From Nitrospirota bacterium (GTDB lineage Bacteria > Nitrospirota > Nitrospiria > Nitrospirales > Nitrospiraceae): a stretch of 59,709 nt of DNA. Location: assembly GCA_005877775.1 (NCBI GenBank), contig VBOJ01000076.1, positions 1 through 59,709 on the forward strand. Reading direction: 5' to 3'. Within the stretch, counting starts at the first letter, position 1. Every line of letters starts with the position of its first letter. Below are positions 19,092 through 30,282 of the stretch, piece by piece. A program made the translations under genes and the position numbers. A model generated the notes under the pieces. That model searched no databases. It saw only the letters and a program-made list of their open reading frames with translations, and was not told the origin of the DNA.

Positions 19092-21866
19092 ATGGCGTCT
19101 CAGCAACTAGAGAAAACCTACGACCCCAAGCAGGTCGAAGAACGGTGGTACCAGTTCTGGACCGAGAAGGGCTTTTTCCACGCCTCGGTTGATCATCCGG
19201 GGCAAGTCTATTCGATTGTCATCCCCCCACCCAACGTCACCGGATCCCTGCACATCGGTCACGCCCTGAACAATACGTTGCAGGACATCCTGATCCGCTG
19301 GCGCCGGATGCAGGGTCGCAACACCCTCTGGATGCCCGGAATGGACCATGCCGGCATCGCCACGCAGAACGTCGTCGAACGGAAACTGATGGAGGAGGGA
19401 ACCTCACGTGAGGCGCTGGGACGGGAGGCCTTCATCAAGCGGGTCTGGGAATGGAAGGCCCAGTCGGGTGGGACTATTCTCCTACAACTGAAGCGATTGG
19501 GGGCCTCCTGCGATTGGGCCCGGCTCCGTTTCACGATGGATGAGGGTCTCTCCAAGGCAGTACGCGAGGTGTTCATCCGGCTTCATGAAGATGGTCTCAT
19601 CTACCGGGGCGAACGACTGATTAACTGGTGCCCCCGCTGCCTCACCGCTCTGTCCGACATTGAAGTTGAGCACGAGGAAGCAAAAGGTAAACTCTATCAT
19701 ATCGAGTACCCGTTGGCTGATGACCCGAAGATCCGTCTCGTGGTGGCAACGACCAGGCCTGAAACCATGCTTGGCGACACCGCCGTCGCCGTCCATCCGG
19801 AAGATCCCCGCTACAATCATCTGATCGGAAAGAGGGTGAAGCTGCCGCTCACGGCTCGCGACATTCCGATCGTCGGTGATCCGATCCTGGTAGATCGGGA
19901 ATTTGGCACGGGAGTCGTCAAGATCACACCGGGGCACGACTTCAACGACTTCGAAGCAGGCGAACGGCACAGACTGCCTCGCCTCTCGATCCTTGACCGC
20001 CATGCCCGGTTGGATCCCGCAGGCCTCCAAGCCGCTTCGGTTGAAGAGCCGGTCATTCGCGAAATGGCATCGCTTCCTGTTGGGAAAGCGAGGCCAAAGA
20101 TCGAGCACCTGCTTAAAGCACGTGGCTTCCTGACCAAGGTCGAAGACCATAAGATGGCGCTGGGCAAGTGCTACCGGTGCAAAACCGTGGTCGAGCCATA
20201 CCTCTCGCCGCAGTGGTTCGTTAAGATTAAGCCGCTCGCTGAGCCCGCGATCAAGGCCGTGGAAGAAGGTCGAGTTCGTCTATTCCCTGAAGGATGGGTG
20301 AGCAACTATCTCGGTTGGATGCGGGACATCAAGGACTGGTGCATCTCTCGTCAAATCTGGTGGGGCCACCAGATTCCAGCCTGGTACTGCCGCAGTTGTA
20401 ATGAGGACGCGATCCTCGAAACCGCCTCAAAGAAATCGGTTTCGATCGCCGCCGGGGCCAAACCAATTGTGGCCAGAACAGCTCCGGCTCACTGCCCAGA
20501 CTGCAGCGCCAGCGAATTCATTCGCGACCCAGACGTCTTGGATACCTGGTTCTCCTCGGCCCTGTGGCCCTTCTCGACACTGGGCTGGCCGGAACAGACC
20601 CCTGAGCTCAAGACCTTCTATCCAACGAGCACGCTCGTCACCGGCTTGGACATCCTGTTCTTTTGGGTCGCTCGCATGATCATGTTGGGGCTCAAGTTTA
20701 CCGGTCAAGTGCCGTTTCGTGACGTCTACATCCACGCGTTGGTTCGGGACGTCGAAGGCCAGAAGATGAGCAAGTCCAAAGGGAACGTGATTGACCCATT
20801 GAGCGTGATGGACCAGTACGGGACCGACGCGCTGCGCTTCACGCTGGCGTCCATGGCCTCACCGAGTCGTGACATCAAGCTGGCTGAAGAACGGATCGAG
20901 GGCTACCGGAACTTCGGCAACAAGATCTGGAACGCCGCCCGATTTATTCTGATGAATCTCGATGGCCCGCGCGAGCGCGTTCAGCCGAAAGATCGCTCGT
21001 TCCCGGATCGGTGGATTCTGAGCCGTCTGAATAGCAGTATCCTTCAGGTGAACGACTCGCTCCAACAGTACCGCTTCGACCAAGCCTCCTACCAGATGTA
21101 CCAGTTTATCTGGCATGAGTACTGCGACTGGTATCTTGAGTTGATTAAGCCGACACTCCAGCAAAAGGATTCCCTCGAAGCGAGGAGAACTCGTCAGACG
21201 CTCATCGAATCGTTCGAGACCCTGCTGCGGCTGCTGCATCCCTTCATGCCCTTCATCTCAGAAGAGATCTGGCAGACTTTGCCCAAACCAACAGGCGACA
21301 GCCAGAGCATCATGATTCAGCGCTACCCAACTCCCCTACCGGAGTGGGATGCGAAGGACGCCCAGATACACTTTTCGACTTTGGAGCGATTCGTGACCTT
21401 GGCAAGGACTGGGCGAAACTTATTGAACTATTCGCCGGCGAAAAACCTTACCCTCTACGGTGTGACCTATAATCAGGACGAATTCAACCGGTTAGAAAGT
21501 CTGAAGCCATACCTCGAAAATCTGAGTCGAGGGTCTGTGCAGATCGACCTTAAGAATGATCGGTATGATGATGGTCTTGCCAAAGATGTGCTTCGATTCG
21601 TGGCTGAAAGCATGACGGTGGGGTTGCGAGTAGAAGGAGAGGTCGATCTGCAGAAAGCCCTACAACGTACAGTCAAGCAGTTAGCCGATGTGACTGAGGA
21701 AATAGACCGCTTAGCAAAGAAACTGAAGAACGCAGATTTCGTTGCCAAGGCTCCGCCTGAGGTCATTGAAGAGCACAGACAGCGTGTGATGCGAGCGAAC
21801 CACGAGCAAGCATTGCTTCAAAGCAGCCAAGAACAGCTTCAAGCACTGATTCAGTCACGAATCTGA
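19092..21866 (+). CDS. valS: Valine--tRNA ligase
   Basis: PPPNVTGSLHIGHALNNTLQDILIRWRRM (HIGH), GQKMSKSKGNVIDP (KMSKS), C-terminal coiled coil. Confidence 0.97.
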   Translation: MASQQLEKTYDPKQVEERWYQFWTEKGFFHASVDHPGQVYSIVIPPPNVTGSLHIGHALNNTLQDILIRWRRMQGRNTLWMPGMDHAGIATQNVVERKLMEEGTSREALGREAFIKRVWEWKAQSGGTILLQLKRLGASCDWARLRFTMDEGLSKAVREVFIRLHEDGLIYRGERLINWCPRCLTALSDIEVEHEEAKGKLYHIEYPLADDPKIRLVVATTRPETMLGDTAVAVHPEDPRYNHLIGKRVKLPLTARDIPIVGDPILVDREFGTGVVKITPGHDFNDFEAGERHRLPRLSILDRHARLDPAGLQAASVEEPVIREMASLPVGKARPKIEHLLKARGFLTKVEDHKMALGKCYRCKTVVEPYLSPQWFVKIKPLAEPAIKAVEEGRVRLFPEGWVSNYLGWMRDIKDWCISRQIWWGHQIPAWYCRSCNEDAILETASKKSVSIAAGAKPIVARTAPAHCPDCSASEFIRDPDVLDTWFSSALWPFSTLGWPEQTPELKTFYPTSTLVTGLDILFFWVARMIMLGLKFTGQVPFRDVYIHALVRDVEGQKMSKSKGNVIDPLSVMDQYGTDALRFTLASMASPSRDIKLAEERIEGYRNFGNKIWNAARFILMNLDGPRERVQPKDRSFPDRWILSRLNSSILQVNDSLQQYRFDQASYQMYQFIWHEYCDWYLELIKPTLQQKDSLEARRTRQTLIESFETLLRLLHPFMPFISEEIWQTLPKPTGDSQSIMIQRYPTPLPEWDAKDAQIHFSTLERFVTLARTGRNLLNYSPAKNLTLYGVTYNQDEFNRLESLKPYLENLSRGSVQIDLKNDRYDDGLAKDVLRFVAESMTVGLRVEGEVDLQKALQRTVKQLADVTEEIDRLAKKLKNADFVAKAPPEVIEEHRQRVMRANHEQALLQSSQEQLQALIQSRI

Positions 21867-21875
21867 GGAAATCTC

Positions 21876-22754
21876 ATGAGGGTCCCGCCCTGGCAACAGA
21901 TTCGGACAGCGGTTCGGACGGCGTTGGAGGAGGATACCGCGCTAGGCGACGTGACGACCTCTGCCCTGTTTCCTAAGCCGGTTCACGCCAAAGCCACGAT
22001 CCTTGCCGAACAACCTGACGGACTCATTGTGGCCGGACTTACAGTGTCCCTTGAAGTCTTTTCGCAGGTCGATCCGACGCTGGAATGCGCTTCTTTGCTG
22101 AAAGACGGAGACCGCGCAGCCAGCGGCTCAGCTATCCTCGAAGTCACAGGAGACGGTCGATCAATGCTGAAAGCCGAACGAGTCGCTCTGAATTTCCTTC
22201 AGCGACTCTCCGGCATTGCGACTCTAACGGCAAAGTTCTGTGAAGCGGTTAGGGGCTATCGCGTCAAGATCGTGGATACGAGGAAAACGACGCCGGGGCT
22301 GCGCATCTTAGAAAAATGGGCCGTCACTCTTGGCGGGGGACATAACCACCGGCAGAATCTTTCTGATGGCATCTTGATCAAGGATAATCACCTCGCGTTG
22401 GCCGGTCGCGATATCGCCCGCGCCTGCCGGTTGGCCCGTGAACGGGCTCCCCACGGCTTGAAGATCGAAGTCGAGGCCCAGACCCTTGACGAGGTGCGGG
22501 CCGCCCTCGATGGAGGCGCAGACATCATTCTTCTGGACAATATGGACCTGCCATCAATCAGGAAGGCCATGGATGTGATCAAGGGTCGAGCACTTATCGA
22601 AGTCTCGGGAGGAGTCACCTTAGCCAACGTTCGGGAGATCGCCGCTGTTGGGCCAGACCTGATCTCCATCGGTGCCTTGACCCACTCCGCCACGGCTGCC
22701 AATCTCAGCATGGACATCGTGCCGGCTCGGAGCCGGCGGTCCAAGAAGCGGTGA
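21876..22754 (+). CDS. nadC: Nicotinate-nucleotide pyrophosphorylase (carboxylating)
   Basis: AEQPDGLIVAGL, ALNFLQRLSGIATLTAKF, DTRKTTPGLRILEKWAVTLGGGHNHRQNLSDGILIKDNHL. Confidence 0.96.
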   Translation: MRVPPWQQIRTAVRTALEEDTALGDVTTSALFPKPVHAKATILAEQPDGLIVAGLTVSLEVFSQVDPTLECASLLKDGDRAASGSAILEVTGDGRSMLKAERVALNFLQRLSGIATLTAKFCEAVRGYRVKIVDTRKTTPGLRILEKWAVTLGGGHNHRQNLSDGILIKDNHLALAGRDIARACRLARERAPHGLKIEVEAQTLDEVRAALDGGADIILLDNMDLPSIRKAMDVIKGRALIEVSGGVTLANVREIAAVGPDLISIGALTHSATAANLSMDIVPARSRRSKKR

Positions 22755-22758
22755 TGGT

Positions 22759-23592
22759 ATGTCGTTGCCGACCGCCTCCCAGACCCTCACTCCTGAAACC
22801 ATCCGCGCGGCTCTGCGCACCAAAACGTTTGGTCGAACGCTCCATATCCTGCATGAGACCCCCTCCACCAATACCGCCGCCATGGCCCTGGCCCAGAAGG
22901 GAGCAGAGGACGGCACGGTCGTGGTCGCGGAACGGCAGACAGCAGGACGGGGACGACTCGGCCGGAGTTGGTATTCACCTGCCGGAGAAAATCTCTACTG
23001 CTCAGTAATTGTGCGACAGACCCAGTCCCAAACCCGACTGGAGGAGTGGCTGTCCTGGCTTCCACTCCTTTCGGCAGTCGCAGCAGCTCGTGCCATCCAG
23101 GCAGTCGCTGCCTTACAGGCTCGACTGAAATGGCCCAACGACATCCTCATCAATCAACAGAAGCTGGGCGGGGTGCTCTGCGAGAGCAACGGCTCCCGCA
23201 GCCAAGGCAGGTTCGTGGTGGTGGGAATCGGGATCAACGTGAACACCCCCCGACATGCGTTTCCTGACGAGCTCCGTGACCTTGCCACCTCACTGGCGGC
23301 CGAGGCCGGCCATCGTATTAATCGCGTTGCACTCTTATCCGCCCTCTTGTCGGAGTTGGAGCTTTGCATTGGAAACCTCTCTGCGCAGCCGTCCGCTGAG
23401 GTGAAGCGTGAATACACGAAGCTGTGTTCCACGCTCGGCCGCCAGGTACGAGTCAGCCTGGCCAGCGGGGAGAGTGTGGAAGGACAAGCTGACGCAATCA
23501 ATCCTGACGGCTCACTGAGACTCATACGGAACGGAGCGAATGCCGGAACCATCCTTGATCTTCGAGCCGGAGACGTGACCCACGTGCGTTGA
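22759..23592 (+). CDS. birA: Biotin--[acetyl-CoA-carboxylase] ligase without N-terminal HTH
   Basis: ETPSTNTAAMALAQKGAEDGTVVVAERQTAGRGRLGRSWYSPAGENLYCS, KWPNDILINQQKLGGVLCE. Confidence 0.94.
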   Translation: MSLPTASQTLTPETIRAALRTKTFGRTLHILHETPSTNTAAMALAQKGAEDGTVVVAERQTAGRGRLGRSWYSPAGENLYCSVIVRQTQSQTRLEEWLSWLPLLSAVAAARAIQAVAALQARLKWPNDILINQQKLGGVLCESNGSRSQGRFVVVGIGINVNTPRHAFPDELRDLATSLAAEAGHRINRVALLSALLSELELCIGNLSAQPSAEVKREYTKLCSTLGRQVRVSLASGESVEGQADAINPDGSLRLIRNGANAGTILDLRAGDVTHVR

Positions 23593-23692
23593 GGACATTC
23601 AACGTTCACCGTTCAACGCAAGAAGCTGAGAGTCAAGCTTGAAGTTCTCATGCTTTGCGCTTAACGATTAACGAAGAACGATTCACGAAGCT

Positions 23693-24466
23693 ATGCTGCT
23701 TGCCATTGACATTGGAAACTCCAACGTAGTCTGGGGGACTTTCAAGAACCAGACCTTGAAACATCACTGGCGTCTCAATACCGATCCAGCCAAAACCTCT
23801 GACGAGTATGGAGCGATTTTCCAACGTCTGCTTCGCGCCTCTGGGATCGGGCCGGATCAGGTCACCGGTGTGATCCTCTCCAGCGTGGTGCCGTCCCTGA
23901 CCCCTGCGTTCGAGCAGATGTCGGAGGCATTGTTCCACCACAAGCCGCTCGTGGTCTCTCCCGATCTTGATACCGGTCTCAAGCTTTCCTACACCAATCC
24001 CCGTGAACTCGGAAGCGATCGGCTGGTCAATGCCGCAGCAGCCTATGCACGCTACAAAAGCGCGCTCATCATCATTGATCTGGGAACCGCCACGACCTTC
24101 GGTGCGGTCACTCAGGCCGGCGAGTATCTGGGGGGTGTCATCGCGCCGGGTCTGAGCATTGCCGCCGACGCGCTACATTCCCGAACGGCCAAATTGCCTA
24201 AGGTCGATCTGGTTCGTCCCAAGACGGTCATCGGGAAGGACACAATCAGCAGCATCCAGTCAGGGCTGATCTTCGGGTACGCCGGACTGGTCGATGGAAT
24301 CGTGGTCCGCATGCAGCAGGAGCTCGGGCAGAAAGCCAGAGTGCTCGCCACCGGCGGTCTGTCATCAGTCATTGCTCCCGAATCCCGCACAATCCAAGAG
24401 GTATGCCCTTTCCTGACGCTGGAAGGGCTGGAATGGCTCTACCGCCGGACGCACGGTGACGGCTAG
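23693..24466 (+). CDS. coaX: Type III pantothenate kinase
   Basis: MLLAIDIGNSNVVWG, NPRELGSDRLVNAAAA, IIDLGTATTFGAV, LGGVIAPGL. Confidence 0.95.
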   Translation: MLLAIDIGNSNVVWGTFKNQTLKHHWRLNTDPAKTSDEYGAIFQRLLRASGIGPDQVTGVILSSVVPSLTPAFEQMSEALFHHKPLVVSPDLDTGLKLSYTNPRELGSDRLVNAAAAYARYKSALIIIDLGTATTFGAVTQAGEYLGGVIAPGLSIAADALHSRTAKLPKVDLVRPKTVIGKDTISSIQSGLIFGYAGLVDGIVVRMQQELGQKARVLATGGLSSVIAPESRTIQEVCPFLTLEGLEWLYRRTHGDG

Positions 24467-24584
24467 ACCCTAGCCTCTCTCTTCGGTCCCTTACTCCGGA
24501 TCAGGTTTTCCCTCAACAAAAGTGAGCCAACTGGTTGACTTTAGGACTTCCGGTGGCTATCTCACGGGCGCATAGGATCTAACT

Positions 24585-25214
24585 GTGAGCGAGAAAGATA
24601 AAAAGCTACATACAATCAGTGAGTTAGGCCGAGGCTCCTCTGAAGCCAGGGAAGAGGAAGACACCCAAGGTACAGAACCAGAATCAGTGGAGGAGCTTAA
24701 GCAGGCCTTAGCAGCCAAAACGGAGGAGATCAAGGCGCTACAGGACAAATATCTCCGGTTGGCAGCCGAGTTCGACAATTACAAGCGATTATCGCAGCGA
24801 GAACAACGCGACTATGCGCGCTTCGCGAATGAGAGCCTTCTCAAGGAGTTGCTCCCGATCATTGATAACCTTGAACGGGCGATTCGGGCTTCAAAGGAGA
24901 ACCAGGGACGCGACGGACTCATCCAAGGAGTGGAACTCATTTTGAAGCAGTTCATGGAAACCCTGGCAAAGCTCGGCGTGCGCCCGATCCCCAGCGTCGG
25001 AATGGCCTTTGATCCCTCTCGCCATCAGGCAGTCGCTCGCGTGGAATCGAACAACGTCCCGCCAGATTCAGTGGTTGAGGAATGTCAGCGCGGGTACTAT
25101 TTGCACGACCGGGTCTTGCGGGCAGCCATGGTCACAGTCGCGGCAGGCAAGAATACAGATCAGGGGCCGGCCTCTGGAGGACCTCAGGAGTCACCGAGTG
25201 GCGCACCGAACTAA
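24585..25214 (+). CDS. grpE: Nucleotide exchange factor GrpE
   Basis: KYLRLAAEFDNYKRLSQREQRDY...PIIDNLERAI...GMAFDPSRHQAVA...GYYLHDRVLRAAMVTVA; GTG start. Confidence 0.95.
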   Translation: MSEKDKKLHTISELGRGSSEAREEEDTQGTEPESVEELKQALAAKTEEIKALQDKYLRLAAEFDNYKRLSQREQRDYARFANESLLKELLPIIDNLERAIRASKENQGRDGLIQGVELILKQFMETLAKLGVRPIPSVGMAFDPSRHQAVARVESNNVPPDSVVEECQRGYYLHDRVLRAAMVTVAAGKNTDQGPASGGPQESPSGAPN

Positions 25215-25244
25215 ACGACAAGAGTCGGAGGAAGGAGAACACAC

Positions 25245-27164
25245 ATGGGCAAGGTCATAGGCATTGATCTCGGGACAACCAATTCGTGCGTCGCCATCAT
25301 GAGCGGGGGAGAGCCTGTCGTCATCGCCAATGCGGAAGGAAGTCGAACCACTCCTTCAGTCGTCGCGATCACGGACAAAGGAGAACGGCTCGTCGGCCAA
25401 ATCGCCAAACGCCAGGCGATCACCAACCCGGAAAACACGATCTATTCCATCAAGCGGCTCATGGGTCGCAAGTTCCGCAGCCCTCAGGTCCAAGAAGCGT
25501 TGAAGCGTCTCCCGTACAAGGTGGTCGAGGCTAGCAACGGCGACGCCCATGTCGAGATCCGCGGGAAGCGCTATAGCCCAGCCGAGGTGTCTGCGATGAT
25601 TCTTCAGAAGATGAAGCAGACCGCGGAGGACTATCTGGGCGAAAAAGTGACCGAAGCGGTCATCACCGTGCCGGCCTATTTTGATGACAGCCAGCGTCAG
25701 GCCACCAAGGACGCGGGGCAAATCGCAGGCCTCAATGTGCTCCGCATTATCAACGAGCCGACCGCCGCGTCACTGGCCTACGGGCTCGACAAAAAGAAGG
25801 ACGAACGGATCGCCGTCTACGACCTGGGCGGCGGAACCTTCGATATTTCGATCCTCGAGATCGGTGAAGGTGTGTTTGAAGTGAAATCCACCAATGGGGA
25901 CACGTTCCTCGGCGGGGACGACTTTGATCTGCGGATCATGGACTGGCTGGTGGACGAGTTTAAGAAAGACCAGGGCATCGACCTTCGCAAGGATCGGATG
26001 GCGCTCCAGCGTCTGAAAGAAGCAGCCGAACGGGCCAAGATCGAACTCTCCTCTTCGCAGGAGAGTGAGATCAACCTCCCCTTCATCACCGCGGATGCCA
26101 ACGGACCGAAGCACCTGGTGATCAAACTCACTCGCGCGAAACTCGAGCAACTGGTCGATGATCTGATTCAGCGCACCATCGAGCCGTGCAAAAAGGCCAT
26201 GGCCGACGCCGGCGCGACAGCGCGCGACATCAATGAGGTGGTGTTGGTCGGCGGCATGACTCGGATGCCGAAAGGTATCCAGGTCGTGCGCGAGTTCTTC
26301 GGGAAAGAACCTCACAAGGGAGTCAATCCGGACGAAGTCGTCGCGGTCGGTGCCGCGATTCAAGGTGGCGTGCTGAAGGGCGACGTGAAGGACGTGTTGC
26401 TTCTGGACGTCACCCCGCTGACGCTGGGCATCGAGACCTTGGGCGGGATCTTCACGCATATCATCGAGCGCAATACCACGATCCCGACCAAGAAGAGTCA
26501 GATCTTCTCCACCGCAGCCGATAACCAAAGCGCGGTCACGATCCGTGTCTTCCAGGGCGAACGCGAGATGGCGAACGACAACAAGCTGCTCGGCCAGTTC
26601 GACCTGGTGGGTATTCCGCCGGCCCCCCGAGGGATGCCTCAAATCGAAGTGACGTTCGATATCGATGCCAACGGGATCGTACACGTTTCTGCGAAGGACC
26701 TCGGAACACAGAAAGAACAGTCCATTAAGATCACCGCCTCCAGCGGTCTGAGTAAGGACGAAATCGATCGGATGGTCAAAGAAGGACAGGCCCATACCGA
26801 AGAGGACAAGCAACGGAGGAAACTGGCCGAAGCCCGCAACCAGGCTGACAACTTGATCTACAGCACGGAGAAAAACCTCACGGAGCACGGGGATAAGATC
26901 AGCGACGACGATAAGAATAAGATCAAAGACGCCGTCGCGGCGGTTCGCAAGGCCATGGAGGGCACCGATCCGTCGGCCATCGAGTCGACCATGCAGGCCC
27001 TGAACACCGTCTCCCATAAACTGGCTGAGGAAATGTACAAGAAGACCACGGCCTCAGCGGAAGGCTCCCAGGGTCCTGCCCAGGGCAACGGCGGCGCCTC
27101 TGCGAAAAGCGATGACAAGGTCGTGGACGCCGAATTCGAAGAGGTGGACAAAGACAAAAAGTAA
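25245..27164 (+). CDS. dnaK: Molecular chaperone DnaK
   Basis: [55 protein letters not shown]. Confidence 0.99.
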   Translation: MGKVIGIDLGTTNSCVAIMSGGEPVVIANAEGSRTTPSVVAITDKGERLVGQIAKRQAITNPENTIYSIKRLMGRKFRSPQVQEALKRLPYKVVEASNGDAHVEIRGKRYSPAEVSAMILQKMKQTAEDYLGEKVTEAVITVPAYFDDSQRQATKDAGQIAGLNVLRIINEPTAASLAYGLDKKKDERIAVYDLGGGTFDISILEIGEGVFEVKSTNGDTFLGGDDFDLRIMDWLVDEFKKDQGIDLRKDRMALQRLKEAAERAKIELSSSQESEINLPFITADANGPKHLVIKLTRAKLEQLVDDLIQRTIEPCKKAMADAGATARDINEVVLVGGMTRMPKGIQVVREFFGKEPHKGVNPDEVVAVGAAIQGGVLKGDVKDVLLLDVTPLTLGIETLGGIFTHIIERNTTIPTKKSQIFSTAADNQSAVTIRVFQGEREMANDNKLLGQFDLVGIPPAPRGMPQIEVTFDIDANGIVHVSAKDLGTQKEQSIKITASSGLSKDEIDRMVKEGQAHTEEDKQRRKLAEARNQADNLIYSTEKNLTEHGDKISDDDKNKIKDAVAAVRKAMEGTDPSAIESTMQALNTVSHKLAEEMYKKTTASAEGSQGPAQGNGGASAKSDDKVVDAEFEEVDKDKK

Positions 27165-27184
27165 GCTACAATACCGCTAGTAAG

Positions 27185-27219
27185 GACCGGGCCCTGCGGC
27201 CGCAGAGCCCGGTCTTTTT
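27185..27219 (+). terminator. Rho-independent terminator-like hairpin between dnaK and dnaJ
   Basis: gaccgggc-cctgcggccgcaga-gcccggtc followed by ttttt. Confidence 0.8.
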
Positions 27220-27233
27220 CACCCAGAACCGAA

Positions 27234-28367
27234 ATGGCTCACGTGACAAAACGCGACTACTACGAAACGCTCGGAGTTGACCGCAGCGCGTCGGACGAGG
27301 ATCTGAAGAAAGCCTACCGCAAACTAGCCCGCCAGTATCACCCCGACCTGCAGACCGGAGAGCAACAGAAAAAAGTTTCAGAAGAGAAATTCAAAGAGGT
27401 CAACGAGGCCTACGAGGCCCTCAGCGACCCTGAGAAGCGCAGGCGCTATGACGCATTCGGACACGCAGGTGGACCGCACGGCGTTGGTGGTGGATTCGAA
27501 GGCTTCGATTTCGGCCGCGGCGGGTTCGGCGACGTCTTCAACGATATCTTCGAGGACTTTTTCGGAGGCGGCGGTCGTGGACGACAGCGGGCAGAGCGTG
27601 GATCAGACTTGCAGTACAACCTGGAGCTCTCGTTCGAGGAATCAGTCTATGGCAAGGAAGCTAAGCTGAGGATTCCACGGTGGGAACTCTGCCAGGAATG
27701 TAAGGGCACCGGCGCGCGATCGGCCTCAGGTCTGAAGACCTGTCCCGGTTGCAAAGGGGCCGGCGAGCTCCGTTTCCAGCAAGGTTTCTTCAGCGTCAGT
27801 CGGCCCTGCAATCAGTGCAAGGGAAGCGGCCAGATAATTTCGGACCCCTGTGGAACCTGCCGAGGCCGGAAGCGGGTGTATCGAGAACGCACGCTGTCCG
27901 TCCACATTCCCGCCGGAGTCGAATCGGGGATGCGGCTCCGCTTGGCCAACGAGGGTGAGCACGGTCAGAACGGCGGTCCTCCAGGCGATCTGTACGTGGC
28001 GATTGCCGTGAAGCCTCATCCATTCTTCAGGCGAAAAGGGAACGACATTGTCTGCGATGTGCCGGTCAGTTTCATCACCGCGACGCTCGGCGGCAAGGTG
28101 GAGGTCCCGACTCTCACCGGGAATACGGTGATCAAAGTACCGGCCGGCACGCAGCATGACAAGGTTCTTCGTCTGAAGGGACTCGGGGTTCCCAATTTGC
28201 AGGGTCATCAGACTGGGGATCAGCTCATGAGGATCAAGGTCCAGATTCCGACCAAACTGACTCCCAAGCAACAAGAGTTGCTGACGGAATTTGCAAAAGA
28301 GAGCGGGATGCCCGCGGACAGCGAGGGGGACGGCTTCTTCGATAAGATGAAAACGTTTTTTGAGTGA
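27234..28367 (+). CDS. dnaJ: Chaperone DnaJ
   Basis: [32 protein letters not shown]-domain with HPD, G/F region, four CxxC zinc-finger repeats. Confidence 0.97.
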   Translation: MAHVTKRDYYETLGVDRSASDEDLKKAYRKLARQYHPDLQTGEQQKKVSEEKFKEVNEAYEALSDPEKRRRYDAFGHAGGPHGVGGGFEGFDFGRGGFGDVFNDIFEDFFGGGGRGRQRAERGSDLQYNLELSFEESVYGKEAKLRIPRWELCQECKGTGARSASGLKTCPGCKGAGELRFQQGFFSVSRPCNQCKGSGQIISDPCGTCRGRKRVYRERTLSVHIPAGVESGMRLRLANEGEHGQNGGPPGDLYVAIAVKPHPFFRRKGNDIVCDVPVSFITATLGGKVEVPTLTGNTVIKVPAGTQHDKVLRLKGLGVPNLQGHQTGDQLMRIKVQIPTKLTPKQQELLTEFAKESGMPADSEGDGFFDKMKTFFE

Positions 28368-28406
28368 GTAGCCTCCCTGCCTGCCTAGCCACTACCTCTT
28401 CAGCAC

Positions 28407-29147
28407 ATGCCGGTTTATTTCATAACCTCTGATCAGGTGCAGAGGGGGACGGCGACCATCACGGGCCCCCTGCTCCACCACGTACGAACCAGCCTCCGTA
28501 CTCGGATCGGCGACAGCCTCTGGGTGGGAGATGACCGACGCCGGCGGCACCTGATTCAGGTCACCCAACTCGACCGTCATCAACTTGTCGGCCGGGTTCT
28601 GGAACAGCACGAGGGACCAATCCGCCGAAGCCCGGCTGTTACGATCGGACAGGCCTTACTGAAAAGCGATCGAATGGACTGGGTCATTCAGAAAGCGACC
28701 GAGCTCGGTGCCGCCTCGTTCGTCCCGCTCATAGGACGACACGTGGTCATTCGGCCCAAAGCCGCGCGTGTCGCGACTCAACAGCAACGTTGGCAACGGA
28801 TCGCACTTGAGGCAGCTCAACAGGCCGAACGTTGGGAGATTCCAACCGTCGCGACCCCATGCGAAGCCACTGCGTTTTTCTCCCAACAGCCTCCTGCGGA
28901 TGTGAACTTGATCTTACGTGAACGAGCCCCCGGCCAAAGTCTCGCGTCGATCCCCTTGCCGAATACCCCCGAAAGCACCATTGTGATTGCGACGGGTCCT
29001 GAGGGGGGCTGGGCTCGGGAAGAACTCGGGATCGCCCTGGAGCACGGGTTTACACCTGTCACCTTAGGAAAGCTGATCCTGCGGGCTGAGACGGCCGCGC
29101 TGGCTGCGTTGAGTATCCTTCAGAGTCGAGTCGGGGAGCTCGGTTAG
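28407..29147 (+). CDS. rsmE: 16S rRNA (uracil1498-N3)-methyltransferase
   Basis: KSDRMDWVIQKATELGAASFVPLI, ATGPEGGWAREEL, LILRAETAALAALSILQ. Confidence 0.93.
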   Translation: MPVYFITSDQVQRGTATITGPLLHHVRTSLRTRIGDSLWVGDDRRRRHLIQVTQLDRHQLVGRVLEQHEGPIRRSPAVTIGQALLKSDRMDWVIQKATELGAASFVPLIGRHVVIRPKAARVATQQQRWQRIALEAAQQAERWEIPTVATPCEATAFFSQQPPADVNLILRERAPGQSLASIPLPNTPESTIVIATGPEGGWAREELGIALEHGFTPVTLGKLILRAETAALAALSILQSRVGELG

Positions 29148-29290
29148 AGGACGTGAGGGGTGTGGGGGCGTCCAGCACGTGCCGCGTTATCGCGTCAGTA
29201 GCGTCAATAGAGTGCCGCGTCTCTTGCGCAGGACGCGTTGACGCTAAAGACGCAACGGACCCCTTACGCCTGACGCCTCACGCCTTACGA
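29148..29290. repeat. Imperfect inverted repeat between convergent genes
   Basis: gcgtcagtagcgtcaa against the reverse complement of ttgacgctaaagacgc; outer arms cgtgagg/cctcacg. Confidence 0.6.
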
Positions 29291-29300
29291 GCGTCGGCTA

Positions 29301-30275
29301 CTACCGCGCCGTGATGTGGAGAATCGTGCCCCGTTCGCCGCTGGCCCAGCCGTGGTTCGGATCGGGGAACGAGAGACCGAACAGAGAAGCTTTGGCCCCG
29401 TTTTCCTGCTCGACCCAGGTGAAGCCCGCGTCGGTCGTGCGAAAGATGGAGCCCCGTTCTCCAACAACCCAGCCCGCCTTGGGGCCGGTAAAGCGAACCT
29501 TGATCAAATCCGTCAGCCTGGAACAAGTACTGACGCAGGCTAAGGTCCGGTCGATCCACCGCTTGCCTCCATCAATCGTCTGAAACATTGCGCCCGCATT
29601 TCCAACGGCCCATCCGTTCAATTGGTCTGCAAAGAAGACGTCGAAAAAGGTGGCGGCGCTCTGAGTTTCTTGAGCGCTCCAAGTCAGCCCGCCGTCTTGC
29701 GTTAACAGGATGGTCCCCAGGGCTCCGACCGCACCTCCATGGTCGGTATCAGAAAAATACACCGCGTAGAGGACCGCATTCGTCCCGCTGGTCTGGTCGA
29801 GCCAATGAGCACCGCTGTCTTCCGTGTGCAAGATGGTCCCGGCAGCGCCGACAGCCCATCCCGAAGAGGGCGTCAGGAAATAGACTCCGTAGAGTGCCGA
29901 CTGCGTGCCGCTGGGCTGTCCTGTCCATGTTTCCCCGCCGTCCCTGGAATGAAGAACGATCCCATTCGACCCGACCACCCAGCCGCGTGACCTGTCCGCA
30001 AAAAACACCCCGGTGAGCAGCACGCCGGTCCGACTGGGCACTGGCTTCCACCGTTTGCCACCATCCACGGTCTTCAGGATCGTTCCGCCGGCCCCGACCG
30101 CCCACCCTACCTTGGCATCGAGAAAATAGACGCTCATCAGAGTGACTTCGGTCCCGCTCTTTTGCGTTGTCGGTACCACGCGCGGCTGTTCTGCCCCTGG
30201 CGCATCGGTGACAGCGAGCTCCAACACGACCAGCGAAATCAGGACGACGCGCCTTATCCAACTCCGAGACTGCAT
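29301..30275 (-). CDS. Secreted YCF48/HCF136-like beta-propeller protein
   Basis: Repeated GWAVG..GTILKTVDGGKRW units; N-terminal signal-like segment. Confidence 0.85.
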   Translation of the reverse strand: MQSRSWIRRVVLISLVVLELAVTDAPGAEQPRVVPTTQKSGTEVTLMSVYFLDAKVGWAVGAGGTILKTVDGGKRWKPVPSRTGVLLTGVFFADRSRGWVVGSNGIVLHSRDGGETWTGQPSGTQSALYGVYFLTPSSGWAVGAAGTILHTEDSGAHWLDQTSGTNAVLYAVYFSDTDHGGAVGALGTILLTQDGGLTWSAQETQSAATFFDVFFADQLNGWAVGNAGAMFQTIDGGKRWIDRTLACVSTCSRLTDLIKVRFTGPKAGWVVGERGSIFRTTDAGFTWVEQENGAKASLFGLSFPDPNHGWASGERGTILHITAR

Positions 30276-30282
30276 GGCCAGC

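Noticed and set aside
24467-25244. CIRCE element (TTAGCACTC-N9-GAGTGCTAA) upstream of grpE/dnaK
   Set aside because: No matching inverted repeat seen by eye; heat-shock control is probably by another route.
25770-27017. 415-aa ORF antisense to dnaK
   Set aside because: Shadow ORF of a strongly conserved gene in GC-rich DNA.
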